Source: Candidatus Aminicenantota bacterium (GTDB taxonomy: Bacteria; Acidobacteriota; Aminicenantia; UBA2199). Taken from it: a stretch of DNA of 51,449 nt. Positions 25,666-34,713 of the stretch are shown in pieces. The translations under genes were made by a program, and so were the position numbers. Location: positions 4,740-56,188 of the forward strand of contig WVZO01000713.1 in NCBI GenBank assembly GCA_011772425.1, in the 5' to 3' direction. A model generated the notes under the pieces. That model searched no databases, was not told the origin of the DNA, and saw only the letters and a list, made by a program, of their open reading frames with translations. The stretch's first letter is position 1. The number at the start of each line of letters is the position of its first letter.

Positions 25666-27336
25666 TCACAGGTATCCCAGCGATTTTAAAATCTCTTGAT
25701 GCCGTTTGCAGGCGCTGCCGATTTTTCCTTTGGAAGCCATTATTATCCGGGAAATTTTCAATATGGAATCCACCAGGCCGGCCCTGATTTTCCCCCCTTT
25801 TTTCCCATCCGGATTAACATCATCGCTGGGATGCACGCCCAGGGGGTCGCGCTTCAAATTGAAAAATTCCATTTTTTTGACCCTCCTGCCGGGATAAAAG
25901 ATGACCTGGTAAGGATAATCAATAATGGAAAAGGCATCGAAATTTGCTTCCGGCGAATAGGTCTCCAACAGGAGTTTGACACCAGACAGGGGAATGGGGG
26001 TTAATAACGACTTCCCCAGCATAAACCCGGGTTTTTTAATCTCGGAGATGTCCAGGATGGTGGGGGCAATGCCCAGGATGGATACCACATCGTCCCGCCT
26101 CCCCCCTGCCGGAATGCCTTTACCTGCAATAATTAACGGTACTTTGACCGATGTCTGGTTTAAAAAATGGATATGACCGAAATGATTGCGGTACTCCCCA
26201 AGAACTTCACCGTGATCACCGATAATAATAAAGGCAGATTTTTCATATATGTTTTCCTGCTTTAAAAATTCAAGCAATTTCCCCAAATGGTGATCCATAT
26301 ATTTTACTTCTTCCCTATAAAACAATTTCCGCGCGGCATCATCTACCCGCAAACTGCAAATAAACCCAAGGTTTAAAGGAAGCACCCGTTGAAGTCGATT
26401 CCGTACAATGATTTCCGATCTCTTCTCATTCGAATAATAATTGATGCCATTCCGCGTCTTTTTTACGTTCCAGCCGGCGGGGAAAACGATTTCCGGTTCT
26501 TCCCTCGGTTCCAGGTTATTTAGCGGCTCCAGGGAAAAATCCCGGTATTTGATGTATTCAACAGTACATCCCGGGTAATTTTTAAAATTGGCGGGAATTT
26601 CAAAGTCAAGGATTACCTTGTTTTTCCCGGGTTTTGCCTGGATTTCAACATTGACCACCGGCTGTTCCGTGCTGCGGGAAACAAATACTTCCCGCCCATT
26701 GACAAAAATACGAAATTTTCCACCTTCATAGGGCGGGAAATAAGGTTCATGAGGGTCCGAATAATGAATCCAGAAAAAAAACCGTTTCCTTTCATCTTTC
26801 TCCCGAGTTAAATCCCGGATCAAGCGGAAGACATCTTGATTGACAGCATCCGCGGGCTTATCCCACAGGTAAGGTTTAAAGTTTTCTATATAGTGGTCAA
26901 ACCCCTTGTTGAGACCGAAATCAGCCTTCAATACCCCCAAGGAAATAACCGCACCCGTGATATATCCTTCTCTTTTTAGCAGTTGGGTCACCGTGGGGTG
27001 AGCGATTTTTTGCACCTGGCCGTTATTGTAAAGCTTTAAACGGTGCGGGGGGAGAGAGTAAAACATGGATGCATGAGAGGGTAATGTAATGGGAATCAAT
27101 GCATAGGCATTTTCAAAATACTGCCCCTGGGAAGCCAACTGCGCCAGGTTTGGGGTGACATCATTATTGGAAAGCGAATAATCGATATAATCGGCCCGCG
27201 TAGTATCCAGCGTAACCAGGAAAATATGGGCCGATTCCCCCCGGTTTAACCGGGAACAGCTCTCGATCACCGGTATTAGTAAAAGCAAAAATAAAGAAAA
27301 AAAAATTGCCCTGGAAATGGAACGGCTTGGTTTCAT
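25666..27336 (-). CDS. Sulfatase-superfamily lipoprotein with a Thr nucleophile
   Basis: This 556-residue protein has a lipoprotein signal (lipidated Cys27 after LLLLIPVIES). The alkaline phosphatase/sulfatase core follows: Asp44 in VTLDTTRADY, PNLAQLASQG, PITLPSHASM and, near residue 372, IIGDHGEVLGE with HFGH. The position that is Cys or Ser (formylglycine) in true sulfatases is Thr84. Thr is the nucleophile in phosphoethanolamine and phosphoglycerol transferases of this superfamily, so sulfate-ester cleavage by the formylglycine route is unlikely. An insert of about 110 residues (about 200-310) looks beta-rich. It probably acts on the cell surface. Its ATG overlaps the HIT stop by four bases, so they are co-translated. 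Confidence 0.78.
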   Translation of the reverse strand: MKPSRSISRAIFFSLFLLLLIPVIESCSRLNRGESAHIFLVTLDTTRADYIDYSLSNNDVTPNLAQLASQGQYFENAYALIPITLPSHASMFYSLPPHRLKLYNNGQVQKIAHPTVTQLLKREGYITGAVISLGVLKADFGLNKGFDHYIENFKPYLWDKPADAVNQDVFRLIRDLTREKDERKRFFFWIHYSDPHEPYFPPYEGGKFRIFVNGREVFVSRSTEQPVVNVEIQAKPGKNKVILDFEIPANFKNYPGCTVEYIKYRDFSLEPLNNLEPREEPEIVFPAGWNVKKTRNGINYYSNEKRSEIIVRNRLQRVLPLNLGFICSLRVDDAARKLFYREEVKYMDHHLGKLLEFLKQENIYEKSAFIIIGDHGEVLGEYRNHFGHIHFLNQTSVKVPLIIAGKGIPAGGRRDDVVSILGIAPTILDISEIKKPGFMLGKSLLTPIPLSGVKLLLETYSPEANFDAFSIIDYPYQVIFYPGRRVKKMEFFNLKRDPLGVHPSDDVNPDGKKGGKIRAGLVDSILKISRIIMASKGKIGSACKRHQEILKSLGYL

Positions 27337-27812
27337 TTTTTAAACTCGTTGAGCAGGATTTCAAAGATTGTTTCGATGCTGTAAGAGAGGACTCGAGTCT
27401 TGCCGACAACAGGCATGAAATTGGCGTCACCATCCCAGCGGGGGACAATATGAAGATGAAAGTGGTCTCTTATGCCTGCACCTGCTGCCCGGCCAATGTT
27501 CATACCCACGTTAAACCCACTGGGGTGGAACTTGTCTTTTATAATCGCCATGGTGCGATTCATCAATTCCCACATTTCAATGGTTTCCCGGGGTGCGATC
27601 TTATCCGGTGTATCCACATGCACATAGGGCACAATCATCACGTGTGCGGTATTATAAGGATATTTATTTAATATAACAAAATAATCCTTCCCCTTGAAGC
27701 AGATTAAAGAGTCCTTCTCCGGTAATTTTAAAGCATCGCAAAACACACATCCCTTTTTTTTGATTAACGAGGAGATAAAATCCCATCTCCAGGGGGCTGA
27801 GAGAAATTTCAT
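27333..27812 (-). CDS. HIT-family nucleotide hydrolase
   Basis: This 159-residue protein has a Cys pair near the start (CVFC), VILNKYPYNTAHVMIVPYVH, and the histidine triad HFHLHIVPRW near residues 119-128, where the central His is the nucleophile. This is the Fhit/Ap4A-hydrolase-like branch, which breaks dinucleoside polyphosphates to nucleotides in the cytoplasm. Start and stop each overlap a neighbour by four bases (S1 upstream, sulfatase downstream), showing tight coupling in the operon. Adenylyl sulfate or Ap4A phosphorylase activity is an alternative. Confidence 0.88.
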   Translation of the reverse strand: MKFLSAPWRWDFISSLIKKKGCVFCDALKLPEKDSLICFKGKDYFVILNKYPYNTAHVMIVPYVHVDTPDKIAPRETIEMWELMNRTMAIIKDKFHPSGFNVGMNIGRAAGAGIRDHFHLHIVPRWDGDANFMPVVGKTRVLSYSIETIFEILLNEFKK

Positions 27813-29872
27813 TTCCTATTCTTCTTGTCTATGGCGTTCTCGAATAAATCCCCAATGGTAGTCACAGAGTCGGCGTTGGATTTTGAATACTTATCAATGT
27901 CTTCTCGTTCCTTTTTCCGCCTCAGTGCCCTGATACTGAAGTAAATTCGCTTCCTCTCAAAATCGGAACTGACAACCATAGCCTCTACTTCCTGACCGGG
28001 TTTATAAAGTTTCTGGATTTCCTCCAATTCATGTTTCCTGTCACCGATTTCATTGGGCCGGATAAATCCTTCAATATCCTTACTGACTTCAACACTGATA
28101 CCTTTGTCTGTGACTTTTTTGATTTTTACTTTTACCACACGGCCAGGTTTGTTTTCATTGATAAACTGCCTCCATTCAGTGTCAGATAAGTGTTTGATCC
28201 CCAATTTCACCTTGTAATTGGAATCCAGGGTCTCACTCAAGATCATGGCATCGATGGTTTGTTTTTCTTTTAGATATTCATGGGGAGAATCGATGCGAAA
28301 ATACGTAATATCCGATATTTTAACTACCCCTTCAACGCCTTTTTCCAGTTCCACAAAGACGCGGGATTTTAATATTTTTTTCACTACACCGGTGACGATT
28401 TCTCTTTGGTGGTGTTTCTGGATATACTTTTCTTCGGGCCGCATTTCCAGTTGTTTGAGGCCCAGTTTGATTTTTCTCTCTTCAGCGTTTAATTCAATCA
28501 CCTGTACCCACAAACGCTCGCCCACTGCCACAAATTCTTCTACAGACTCGGTCTTGCCTTCCCAGGTGAGATCAGAGATATGCAGCAAACCTTCCACACC
28601 TTCTTCCAGCTCGATAAAAGCACCGAAATTGACGATCTTGGTGACCTTGGCAATGAGCTTTTTACCTACCGGGTATTTCTTGGCAATATCGATCCAGGGG
28701 TCCGGGTATCTTTGTTTAATGCCCAGAGAGATGCGGTTATGTTTCGGGTCCATATCCAGGATTTTGGCTTCCACTTCGTCGCCTTTCCTCAACTTCTCTT
28801 TGGGGTGGTTGACCCGTGCATAAGAGATGTTGTCTTTGTGAATTAGCCCATCCATGCCACCGATATCCACGAAAGCACCGTAATCCGTCAGAGATGTTAC
28901 CCTGCCTTTAACGATATCACCCACATTCAAGCTATCGAACAATTCTTTGATTTTTGCTACTTTTTCTTCTTCCAGGAGTATCCTGCGTGAAACCACACCG
29001 TTCTTTTCCTTGGAATTGATACGGGTGATCCTAAACCGGTATTCGTTCCCTAACATATGTTTTGGGGATTTAATCTTCTTAATGTCCGCCTGGCTCATGG
29101 GTAAAAACATCTCTACGCCCATATCCACCTTAAACCCTTTGTTATCATCTATTACACCAACGATTTTGCCGGTAAGAGGCTGCTTTTTTTCATAAGCTCG
29201 TCTGACCTTTTGCCAGCCCTCTTCCCTGTCCACTTGCCTTTTGGAAATCGTGATGTATCCTTCCTTGGTGTTGATATTCTTGCAAACCACTGTAATGGTA
29301 TCCCCGACATTGTATTTTAGACTACCATCCCAGTCGTATAACTCGTCTTTATTTAAAATTCCCTCGGTCTTCTGGCCGATATCAACAATTACTTTATTGT
29401 CAATGATATCAATGATTTTTCCCTGGATGCGGCTGTAAGCAGTCGCTGTTTTTAAATCGTAATCTTTCATAAGCTCAGAAAATTCATCCAAGGGTTCTTC
29501 ATGCTCAACAGCTTCCTCATCCTCAACGGTTTCCTCTTGCTCGATGGGTTCCTCATGCTCGACGGGTACCTCTTGCTCAACGGTTTCTTCATGCTCAGCG
29601 GTTTCAGTATCTTTGGTGCTTTCTGTTATTTCAGCGCTGTCAACACTTTCAACAATTTCAGCACTCTCAGCACTCTCAGCACTCTCAGCACTTTCTACAC
29701 GTGCAGCGCTGTCAATATTCTCATCGCTCTGAGTATCTTCAATGTTTTCAATGCTTTCAATTTTTTCAGTTTTCTCACCGTTCTCACCGTTCTCAGCATT
29801 CTCGGTATTTCCTGTATTTTCAGGATTCTCTGTATTCGTATCCGGTGTTTGCATTTCTTTTACTTCCTCCAT
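27809..29872 (-). CDS. rpsA: Ribosomal protein S1 with a long acidic N-terminal extension
   Basis: This 687-residue protein has six S1 RNA-binding repeats from about residue 150, for example GKIIDIIDNKVIVDIGQKTEG, GRVTSLTDYGAFVDIGGMDG and AKVTKIVNFGAFIELEEGVEG. S1 helps mRNA binding on the 30S subunit. The first about 135 residues are unusual: nearly all Glu, Asn, Ser, Thr, Ala and Val in tandem words such as ESAESAESAE and VEHEEPVEQEE, probably disordered and very acidic. AAGGAG lies seven bases before ATG 29872, which is inside the ispH 3' end (53-base overlap). In a genome with leaderless starts, a changed S1 is of interest because S1 is dispensable for leaderless mRNA. A trans-translation or Psp-type S1 paralogue is less likely given six repeats. 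Confidence 0.88.
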   Translation of the reverse strand: MEEVKEMQTPDTNTENPENTGNTENAENGENGEKTEKIESIENIEDTQSDENIDSAARVESAESAESAESAEIVESVDSAEITESTKDTETAEHEETVEQEVPVEHEEPIEQEETVEDEEAVEHEEPLDEFSELMKDYDLKTATAYSRIQGKIIDIIDNKVIVDIGQKTEGILNKDELYDWDGSLKYNVGDTITVVCKNINTKEGYITISKRQVDREEGWQKVRRAYEKKQPLTGKIVGVIDDNKGFKVDMGVEMFLPMSQADIKKIKSPKHMLGNEYRFRITRINSKEKNGVVSRRILLEEEKVAKIKELFDSLNVGDIVKGRVTSLTDYGAFVDIGGMDGLIHKDNISYARVNHPKEKLRKGDEVEAKILDMDPKHNRISLGIKQRYPDPWIDIAKKYPVGKKLIAKVTKIVNFGAFIELEEGVEGLLHISDLTWEGKTESVEEFVAVGERLWVQVIELNAEERKIKLGLKQLEMRPEEKYIQKHHQREIVTGVVKKILKSRVFVELEKGVEGVVKISDITYFRIDSPHEYLKEKQTIDAMILSETLDSNYKVKLGIKHLSDTEWRQFINENKPGRVVKVKIKKVTDKGISVEVSKDIEGFIRPNEIGDRKHELEEIQKLYKPGQEVEAMVVSSDFERKRIYFSIRALRRKKEREDIDKYSKSNADSVTTIGDLFENAIDKKNRK

Positions 29873-30761
29873 GGTTCATCTCCTTGTCTGGCGTTAACTT
29901 AAATTTATTGAAAAATAGTTTTACTTTTTCGATTTCTTCCGGAGGTGTGGATGCCCCTGCTGTAATTCCAATAGACTGAAGATGTGCTGCTTGCTTTCTG
30001 AAATTGGCGTCATCCTGGTACAAATAGAGATCGCTGCTTTTTTCAATATGGATGGTATTCTTGTTTTTTTTCAGAGCGATATTATAGAGTTTTTTGGTGT
30101 TGGATGAATTCTTCCCGCCGACAACCACCACAAAATCTACTTTGGAAGCCAACTTTTTGACAGCTTCCTGTCTTTCCTTTGTGGCACTGCAAATGGTATC
30201 ATATACGTAAAGGTTTTCTTTTTTAGTTTTCTCCTCCAAAATAGCGACCATTTTGTCAAAGAAATTTGAATCCAAAGTGGTCTGGGCCACCACACTAATG
30301 CTGCTGCCTTTGGTATCAAAACCACGGGCTTCTTCTTCCGAATTGATAACCTTTGCCTCCGGTGCGTAACTTTTGGCAGCAATAATTTCCGGATGGTTCC
30401 TGTCTCCCACGATTACAATCCGGGTATCCTGGGAGTTTAATTCTTCAATTCGTTTTTGGAGTTTTTTCACCAGGGGACAGGTGGTATCCACATATTTGAT
30501 ACCTTTTTCTTTAAGATTATTCTCAACCTCTTTGGGGATACCGTGAGTGCGTATGATAAGGGTCTTACTGGGGTCTAACTGTTCCAATGAATCGATACAC
30601 TCAATCCCCCTGGCTTTTAAATTTTCCAGAACTGTGGGGTTATGAATGAGCTGGCCATGTATTTGTATTTCATGTCCTTTTTCATATAATTGATCAATAA
30701 TATCCAACGCTCTTTTTACTCCAAAACAAAATCCTGCTTGTTCAGCAACATATACTTTCAT
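29820..30761 (-). CDS. ispH: 4-hydroxy-3-methylbut-2-enyl diphosphate reductase
   Basis: This 313-residue enzyme carries out the last step of the MEP isoprenoid pathway (HMBPP to IPP and DMAPP). The three Cys that hold the iron-sulfur cluster are present: Cys12 (AGFCFGVKRAL), Cys95 (DTTCPLVKK) and Cys191 (TICSATKERQ). HGQLIHNP and GGKNSSNTKKL are also conserved, as is GITAGASTPPE. The last about 25 residues, encoded in the overlap with S1, are not family-like. There is no Shine-Dalgarno; the promoter at 30774-30802 leaves only about six leader bases before ATG 30761. Operon head for S1, HIT, sulfatase and aspS. Confidence 0.95.
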   Translation of the reverse strand: MKVYVAEQAGFCFGVKRALDIIDQLYEKGHEIQIHGQLIHNPTVLENLKARGIECIDSLEQLDPSKTLIIRTHGIPKEVENNLKEKGIKYVDTTCPLVKKLQKRIEELNSQDTRIVIVGDRNHPEIIAAKSYAPEAKVINSEEEARGFDTKGSSISVVAQTTLDSNFFDKMVAILEEKTKKENLYVYDTICSATKERQEAVKKLASKVDFVVVVGGKNSSNTKKLYNIALKKNKNTIHIEKSSDLYLYQDDANFRKQAAHLQSIGITAGASTPPEEIEKVKLFFNKFKLTPDKEMNHGGSKRNANTGYEYRES

Positions 30762-30773
30762 ATATTAAGGCAT

Positions 30774-30802
30774 ATCATATAATATATATAAGCTTTTGTC
30801 AA
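30774..30802 (-). promoter_or_regulatory. Promoter of the ispH-rpsA operon, nearly leaderless
   Basis: On the minus strand TTGACA (30802-30797), 17 bases, TATGAT (30779-30774). Only 12 bases separate the -10 from ATG 30761, so the 5' leader is about six bases with no ribosome binding site. Confidence 0.65.
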
Positions 30803-30815
30803 TGTTTTCACAAAA

Positions 30816-33809
30816 TTATGTAATTGCAGCGGATTTTTTCAATTGTTCTTCGGCGTCGATCACGCCGCGGTTAATCAGCTCGATGGCGCTCTCAATTTTA
30901 TGTTTTAATTCTTTGGAAGCGGGGGTTTCCAGCATTTCCCGCAGCACCTGGATTCCCATCCGGTAATAGCGAATCACTTCTCCCTCATCCACTTGCAGCT
31001 GTTCGATGATGGTTTGAAAATCGCTTTGGTTCATCCAATTGAGGAGAGAAGCGGAAAGATCATAATAAAAGGGTTTGCTTAAATAACTTAGCCGCATCTT
31101 CTTCTCAAAGCGATGAATACCCCGGACTACTTCTGTGGTAATAGTTTCCAGGGCTTTTACCTCGCCGGTGAGTTTTGGTTTTTTTATGTTGGGCCGGGGC
31201 ATGAATACCGCAGCCAGAGCCAATACTCCCACCTGGTTAAGAGTCAGTTCTTCCAGGACACCGTAACCAAAAAGCTCAGCCAGGGGCAGCTCATTGCCGT
31301 GGATTTTTTTAGCAAAATGCCCTTTTTCCGTCAACTGGTAATCATGGATATACCCCAGTTGTTTCAGGATGTTCAGCCGGGCCTTCATTTGCTCCAACTG
31401 ACGTGAACCAGACGTGATTTTTTCCTGGAATTTGTAGAACGATAGGGAGTGAATATGGAACAACTCTTCACCATAGGTTTCGTAAAGGTTGAGGATGGTG
31501 GCATAAGAAACATTGAACCGGCTGCGAATATCTTCCGGTTTACCTTTAAAAATGGATTTCAATTCTTCATGGGTTACGGCTTTGGGATCGAGGCGGCTGT
31601 AGACGTAGCCTTCTTTATCGATGCCCCTCCTGCCGGAGCGTCCGGCCATCTGGTAAAAATCCCGGACTTTTAAGGCCCGGTAGAACCGGCCGTATTTCTT
31701 TTTTAATTCATCCAGCGTCACGGTGCGGGCCGGCATGTTAATGCCTAATGCAAATGTCTCTGTGGCAAAAATAATCTTGATCAACTTGCTGGTAAACAAC
31801 CGTTCCAAGATTTCTTTTAACATGGGATGGATGCCGGCATGGTGATAGGCCACGCCTTTTTTCACCAGGCCCCGGAGGCTTTGGGTACGGTCTTCGTGGC
31901 AGATGTCGTATTTCCGGCAGAATTCGTCATAGGTTTCTAACATCTTCGCTCGTTCCTCATCGGTCAGGTAATCCAACTGTGCGGCTTCTTCCGCCAGGAT
32001 TTCGCAGCGTTTACGGCTAAAAGAAAAATAGATACAGGGCAGCCGGTCTGTATTGGCCAGATGACGAACCAGGGCAAAGGGCTTATTCTCCCGGTAATCC
32101 GTCTCCAGCAAATGATTCCCCCTGAATCGACGTGTTTTTCTCTGGCTGTAGGCCTCGTTTTTTACCTCTTTAAGCTCATCGCAAATCCTGCCGTGGCATT
32201 GAAACAAAAAATGCAGGGGAACCGGCCGTTTGTCCTCTTTGATAACGGTGATGGGGTGTTGGTGAATCTCTCTGAGCCATGCGGCAAATTGATCGACATT
32301 GGGAATGGTGGCAGACAATCCCATAAATCGCATGTGCCTGGGCAGCAGGATCAGGGATTCTTCCCATACCGTTCCTCTCTCGACGTTATCCAGGTAATGA
32401 ATTTCATCGAAAATAATCCAGTGATGGTTGTCCAGGCTGGATTCACTTTCCAGGACTTTGTTGCGAAATATTTCCGTGGTCATGATCAGCAGCGGCGAGT
32501 GGGGTTGGATGTTCACATCGCCGGTGATAATCCCCACCAGACCCGGGAACCGGGCCTGGAATTCGCGAAACTTTTGATTGGAAAGCGCTTTAATGGGAGC
32601 GGTATATATCACGCCCCGGTTTTCCGCCATACACTTTCTTACCAGGTGTTCGGCAATCAAGGTTTTTCCCGCGCCGGTGGGGGCGGCCACCAGGACTGAA
32701 TGATCCTTTTCTACCGCCCCAATGGCTTTCTTTTGAAAATCGTCCAATACAAAACCGTTATTATTGAAATAATTCATCCTATCAACTTTCCCTGAAGCTG
32801 CCAACTGGCCGCAGGCGGATTGAATTCCCCTTCCTTTGGACCATCGCACCATTACCGTATAACCGCGGGAATGCAAATAGTCGCTAAAAGCCTCAACCTC
32901 CTCTTTACCCGGTGTTTCAAAGGGTAGACCTTCATTCTTATTATAGGGAATCAGGTTAATTTTGCAAGATATTCCCTTAAGAAGCTCCGGGACCTTACGG
33001 GCATCGGCAAGGGAATCATTCACTCCTTTCAGCAAAACGTATTCAAAGGTTACCCGGTGTTTTCGTCTTTTCTTTGTGGTCTTGAAATATGTCAGAATGT
33101 CGGCCAATTTCTCTTTTTTGGATATGGGCATCAGCTGTTCCCGCAGTGAAGCGTTGGGAGCATTTAATGAAAAGCTGATTTTCACTTTGGGAAAATCCGC
33201 TTCAAAGCGTTTTATTTCTTCCAGGAGACCGGCGGTAGACAGGGTGATATTCCGGGGAGAAATGCTCAGCCCTTTTTCTGTGGTAATGATTTCCAGTGCT
33301 TTTTTAAGATTGTCATAATTGAGAAGGGATTCACCCATTCCCATCAGGACGACATTAATCTTTCCCATGTACCCGGGAAGCTTTTTTTTAATTATCAGGA
33401 CCTGGGAAACGATTTCGCCAGCGGTTAGATTTCTCTTAAATCCCATCTTGCCGGTGGCGCAAAAGGCACAATTCAAGGGGCAGCCCACCTGGGTGGAGAT
33501 ACAGAAGGTGTAGTGGTGTTTTTCCGGTATCAAAACTGCTTCGATTTTGTGTTGATCTGCCAGTTGGACCAGGAATTTTTTCGTACCCTCTTGATCTTCA
33601 ACGATATCCAAGACCGGGTTTAACCGGGTATCAAAGCGTTTGGATAACACATTTCGATTGGTTTTGCTAATGTTTGTCCATTTATCGATATCCTGGACAT
33701 TTTTATGGTAAATCCATTGAAAGATTTGATCCGCTGTAAACGTCTTGAGTTTGGCAGCGGTTATCTCCCCTTTCAGTTGCTCATAAGATAGATCATAAAT
33801 CCATTTCAT
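30816..33809 (-). CDS. Fusion of RlmN (23S rRNA m2A2503 methylase) with a Ski2-like DExH helicase
   Basis: One unbroken 997-residue frame. Residues 1-344 are a complete RlmN: radical SAM cluster Cys110, Cys114 and Cys117 (GCPLNCAFCATG), GMGESLLNYDN, the mechanistic SACGQL Cys at 333, and LIPYNKN. RlmN methylates A2503 of 23S rRNA and A37 of some tRNAs. Residues about 345-997 are a DExH helicase: AAPTGAGKT (375-383), YTAPIKALSNQKF, DEIHYL near 470, GLSATIPN, ATETFALGINMPA and MAGRSGRRGID, with a helical C-terminal part as in Ski2/Mtr4/HelY proteins. The junction reads ASGKVDRMNYF; Met345 could be an old separate start. The fusion would couple rRNA modification to RNA remodelling or decay. Confidence 0.9.
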   Translation of the reverse strand: MKWIYDLSYEQLKGEITAAKLKTFTADQIFQWIYHKNVQDIDKWTNISKTNRNVLSKRFDTRLNPVLDIVEDQEGTKKFLVQLADQHKIEAVLIPEKHHYTFCISTQVGCPLNCAFCATGKMGFKRNLTAGEIVSQVLIIKKKLPGYMGKINVVLMGMGESLLNYDNLKKALEIITTEKGLSISPRNITLSTAGLLEEIKRFEADFPKVKISFSLNAPNASLREQLMPISKKEKLADILTYFKTTKKRRKHRVTFEYVLLKGVNDSLADARKVPELLKGISCKINLIPYNKNEGLPFETPGKEEVEAFSDYLHSRGYTVMVRWSKGRGIQSACGQLAASGKVDRMNYFNNNGFVLDDFQKKAIGAVEKDHSVLVAAPTGAGKTLIAEHLVRKCMAENRGVIYTAPIKALSNQKFREFQARFPGLVGIITGDVNIQPHSPLLIMTTEIFRNKVLESESSLDNHHWIIFDEIHYLDNVERGTVWEESLILLPRHMRFMGLSATIPNVDQFAAWLREIHQHPITVIKEDKRPVPLHFLFQCHGRICDELKEVKNEAYSQRKTRRFRGNHLLETDYRENKPFALVRHLANTDRLPCIYFSFSRKRCEILAEEAAQLDYLTDEERAKMLETYDEFCRKYDICHEDRTQSLRGLVKKGVAYHHAGIHPMLKEILERLFTSKLIKIIFATETFALGINMPARTVTLDELKKKYGRFYRALKVRDFYQMAGRSGRRGIDKEGYVYSRLDPKAVTHEELKSIFKGKPEDIRSRFNVSYATILNLYETYGEELFHIHSLSFYKFQEKITSGSRQLEQMKARLNILKQLGYIHDYQLTEKGHFAKKIHGNELPLAELFGYGVLEELTLNQVGVLALAAVFMPRPNIKKPKLTGEVKALETITTEVVRGIHRFEKKMRLSYLSKPFYYDLSASLLNWMNQSDFQTIIEQLQVDEGEVIRYYRMGIQVLREMLETPASKELKHKIESAIELINRGVIDAEEQLKKSAAIT

Positions 33810-33899
33810 AATCTTAATCCGTCAATAGTGTTAAAACAGCAGCTCGCAAGGAATTTTCCATTTTCATTTTCCCTACAATTAAAACGCTTGTTTTATATT

Positions 33900-33908
33900 A
33901 TTATACCA
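33900..33908 (-). promoter_or_regulatory. Extended -10 promoter candidate for the rlmN-helicase gene
   Basis: On the minus strand TGG precedes TATAAT (33905-33900), an extended -10. No good -35 is seen. The leader would be about 85 bases. Confidence 0.35.
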
Positions 33909-33954
33909 CAATATATTAAAAATTATTCCAGGAATTGGCCTATTTTCATTTGTA

Positions 33955-34019
33955 GAGACGTAAGATTTTGCGTCTCTAACAATATAAAAAATATTCAAAT
34001 GTGCCTTTGTGGCAAAAAA
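33955..34019 (+). repeat. AGAGACG hairpin and the tail of a cttcgtg-family repeat
   Basis: AGAGACG ... CGTCTCT forms a 7-base stem (about 33955-33978). At 34001-34019 gtgcctttgtggcaaaaaaa is the degenerate end of the cttcgtg family. The word ggcctattttcat before the stem recurs near 37169. Confidence 0.45.
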
Positions 34020-34050
34020 AATTTCTTTGAAAGAATTGGGGAGGGAAATC

Positions 34051-34059
34051 TGTTATAAT
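34051..34059 (+). promoter_or_regulatory. Extended -10 promoter of the sigma factor operon
   Basis: TGT directly before TATAAT (34054-34059) gives a perfect extended -10. Six bases follow and then GTG 34066, so the mRNA would begin at the start codon. There is no good -35 at 17 bases. Confidence 0.6.
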
Positions 34060-34065
34060 AATACC

Positions 34066-34713
34066 GTGCAAGAAAATGAACAGGTACTTTCCGATGATAA
34101 CGTGGTGCAATCAGTCCGCGATGGCAATACCAGGAATTTCGAGATCCTGATCAACCGCTACAGCAAGAAGATTATCAATTTTATCCACAAAATGATAATC
34201 GACTACGACGAGGCCCAGAGCCTTGCACAGGATGTTTTTTTAAAAGTCTATGAGACAATTAAAAGATATAAAATGCAGGATAATTTCCAGGCGTTTATCT
34301 TTACTATTGCCAAAAATATCACGTTGAACTATATCAAAAAGCAAAAACGAATTCTCTGGCTCTCCGGGCAATCCAACGAAAGTGGGAATAATCAATTCGC
34401 TGAGGAACGATATTTTCGCAGTGAAGAAACCCAGCAAGATCTCCTGGAGAAAACGCAGCAAGAGGAAATGATGACAGAGGCATTAAAATCCCTCAAAGAA
34501 AACCAGAGAATCGCCCTTATCATGAAAGTTTACCTGGATCTCTCATACAATAAAATCGCAGAAGTCACCGGGTGGTCCGTCCCGAAAATTGAAACCTTGA
34601 TCTCCAGGGCCAAAAGTAATCTAAAAGAGAAAGTTCGCCTGAAGGAGATGGGAAAAACGGAAATTTTGCAAGAAAACAAAAAAATAAATGTTTTAAAAGT
34701 GAATGCGAGGTGA
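34066..34713 (+). CDS. ECF-type RNA polymerase sigma factor, leaderless GTG start
   Basis: About 216 residues. Region 2 runs from FEILINRYSKKIINFIH through AQSLAQDVFLKVYETI to AFIFTIAKNITLNYIKK (-10 recognition and core binding). Region 4 includes LKENQRIALIMKVYLDLSYN and the helix-turn-helix IAEVTGWSVPKIETLISRAK (-35 recognition). GTG 34066 is chosen because a perfect extended -10 ends six bases upstream. The frame stays open back to a GTG at 34009, but that part is the tail of an interspersed repeat. The anti-sigma gene overlaps its stop (GTGA). With the two Spy-like proteins downstream, it probably answers envelope or metal stress. Confidence 0.85.
   Translation: MQENEQVLSDDNVVQSVRDGNTRNFEILINRYSKKIINFIHKMIIDYDEAQSLAQDVFLKVYETIKRYKMQDNFQAFIFTIAKNITLNYIKKQKRILWLSGQSNESGNNQFAEERYFRSEETQQDLLEKTQQEEMMTEALKSLKENQRIALIMKVYLDLSYNKIAEVTGWSVPKIETLISRAKSNLKEKVRLKEMGKTEILQENKKINVLKVNAR

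Noticed and set aside
29501-29902. Plus-strand frames of 133 and 62 residues with Ser/Leu/Phe repeats
   Set aside because: They are antisense to the acidic repeat head of S1, whose repeated DNA keeps all frames open.
32061-32699. A 212-residue plus-strand frame
   Set aside because: Antisense to the helicase part of the RlmN fusion, with no promoter or ribosome site seen.
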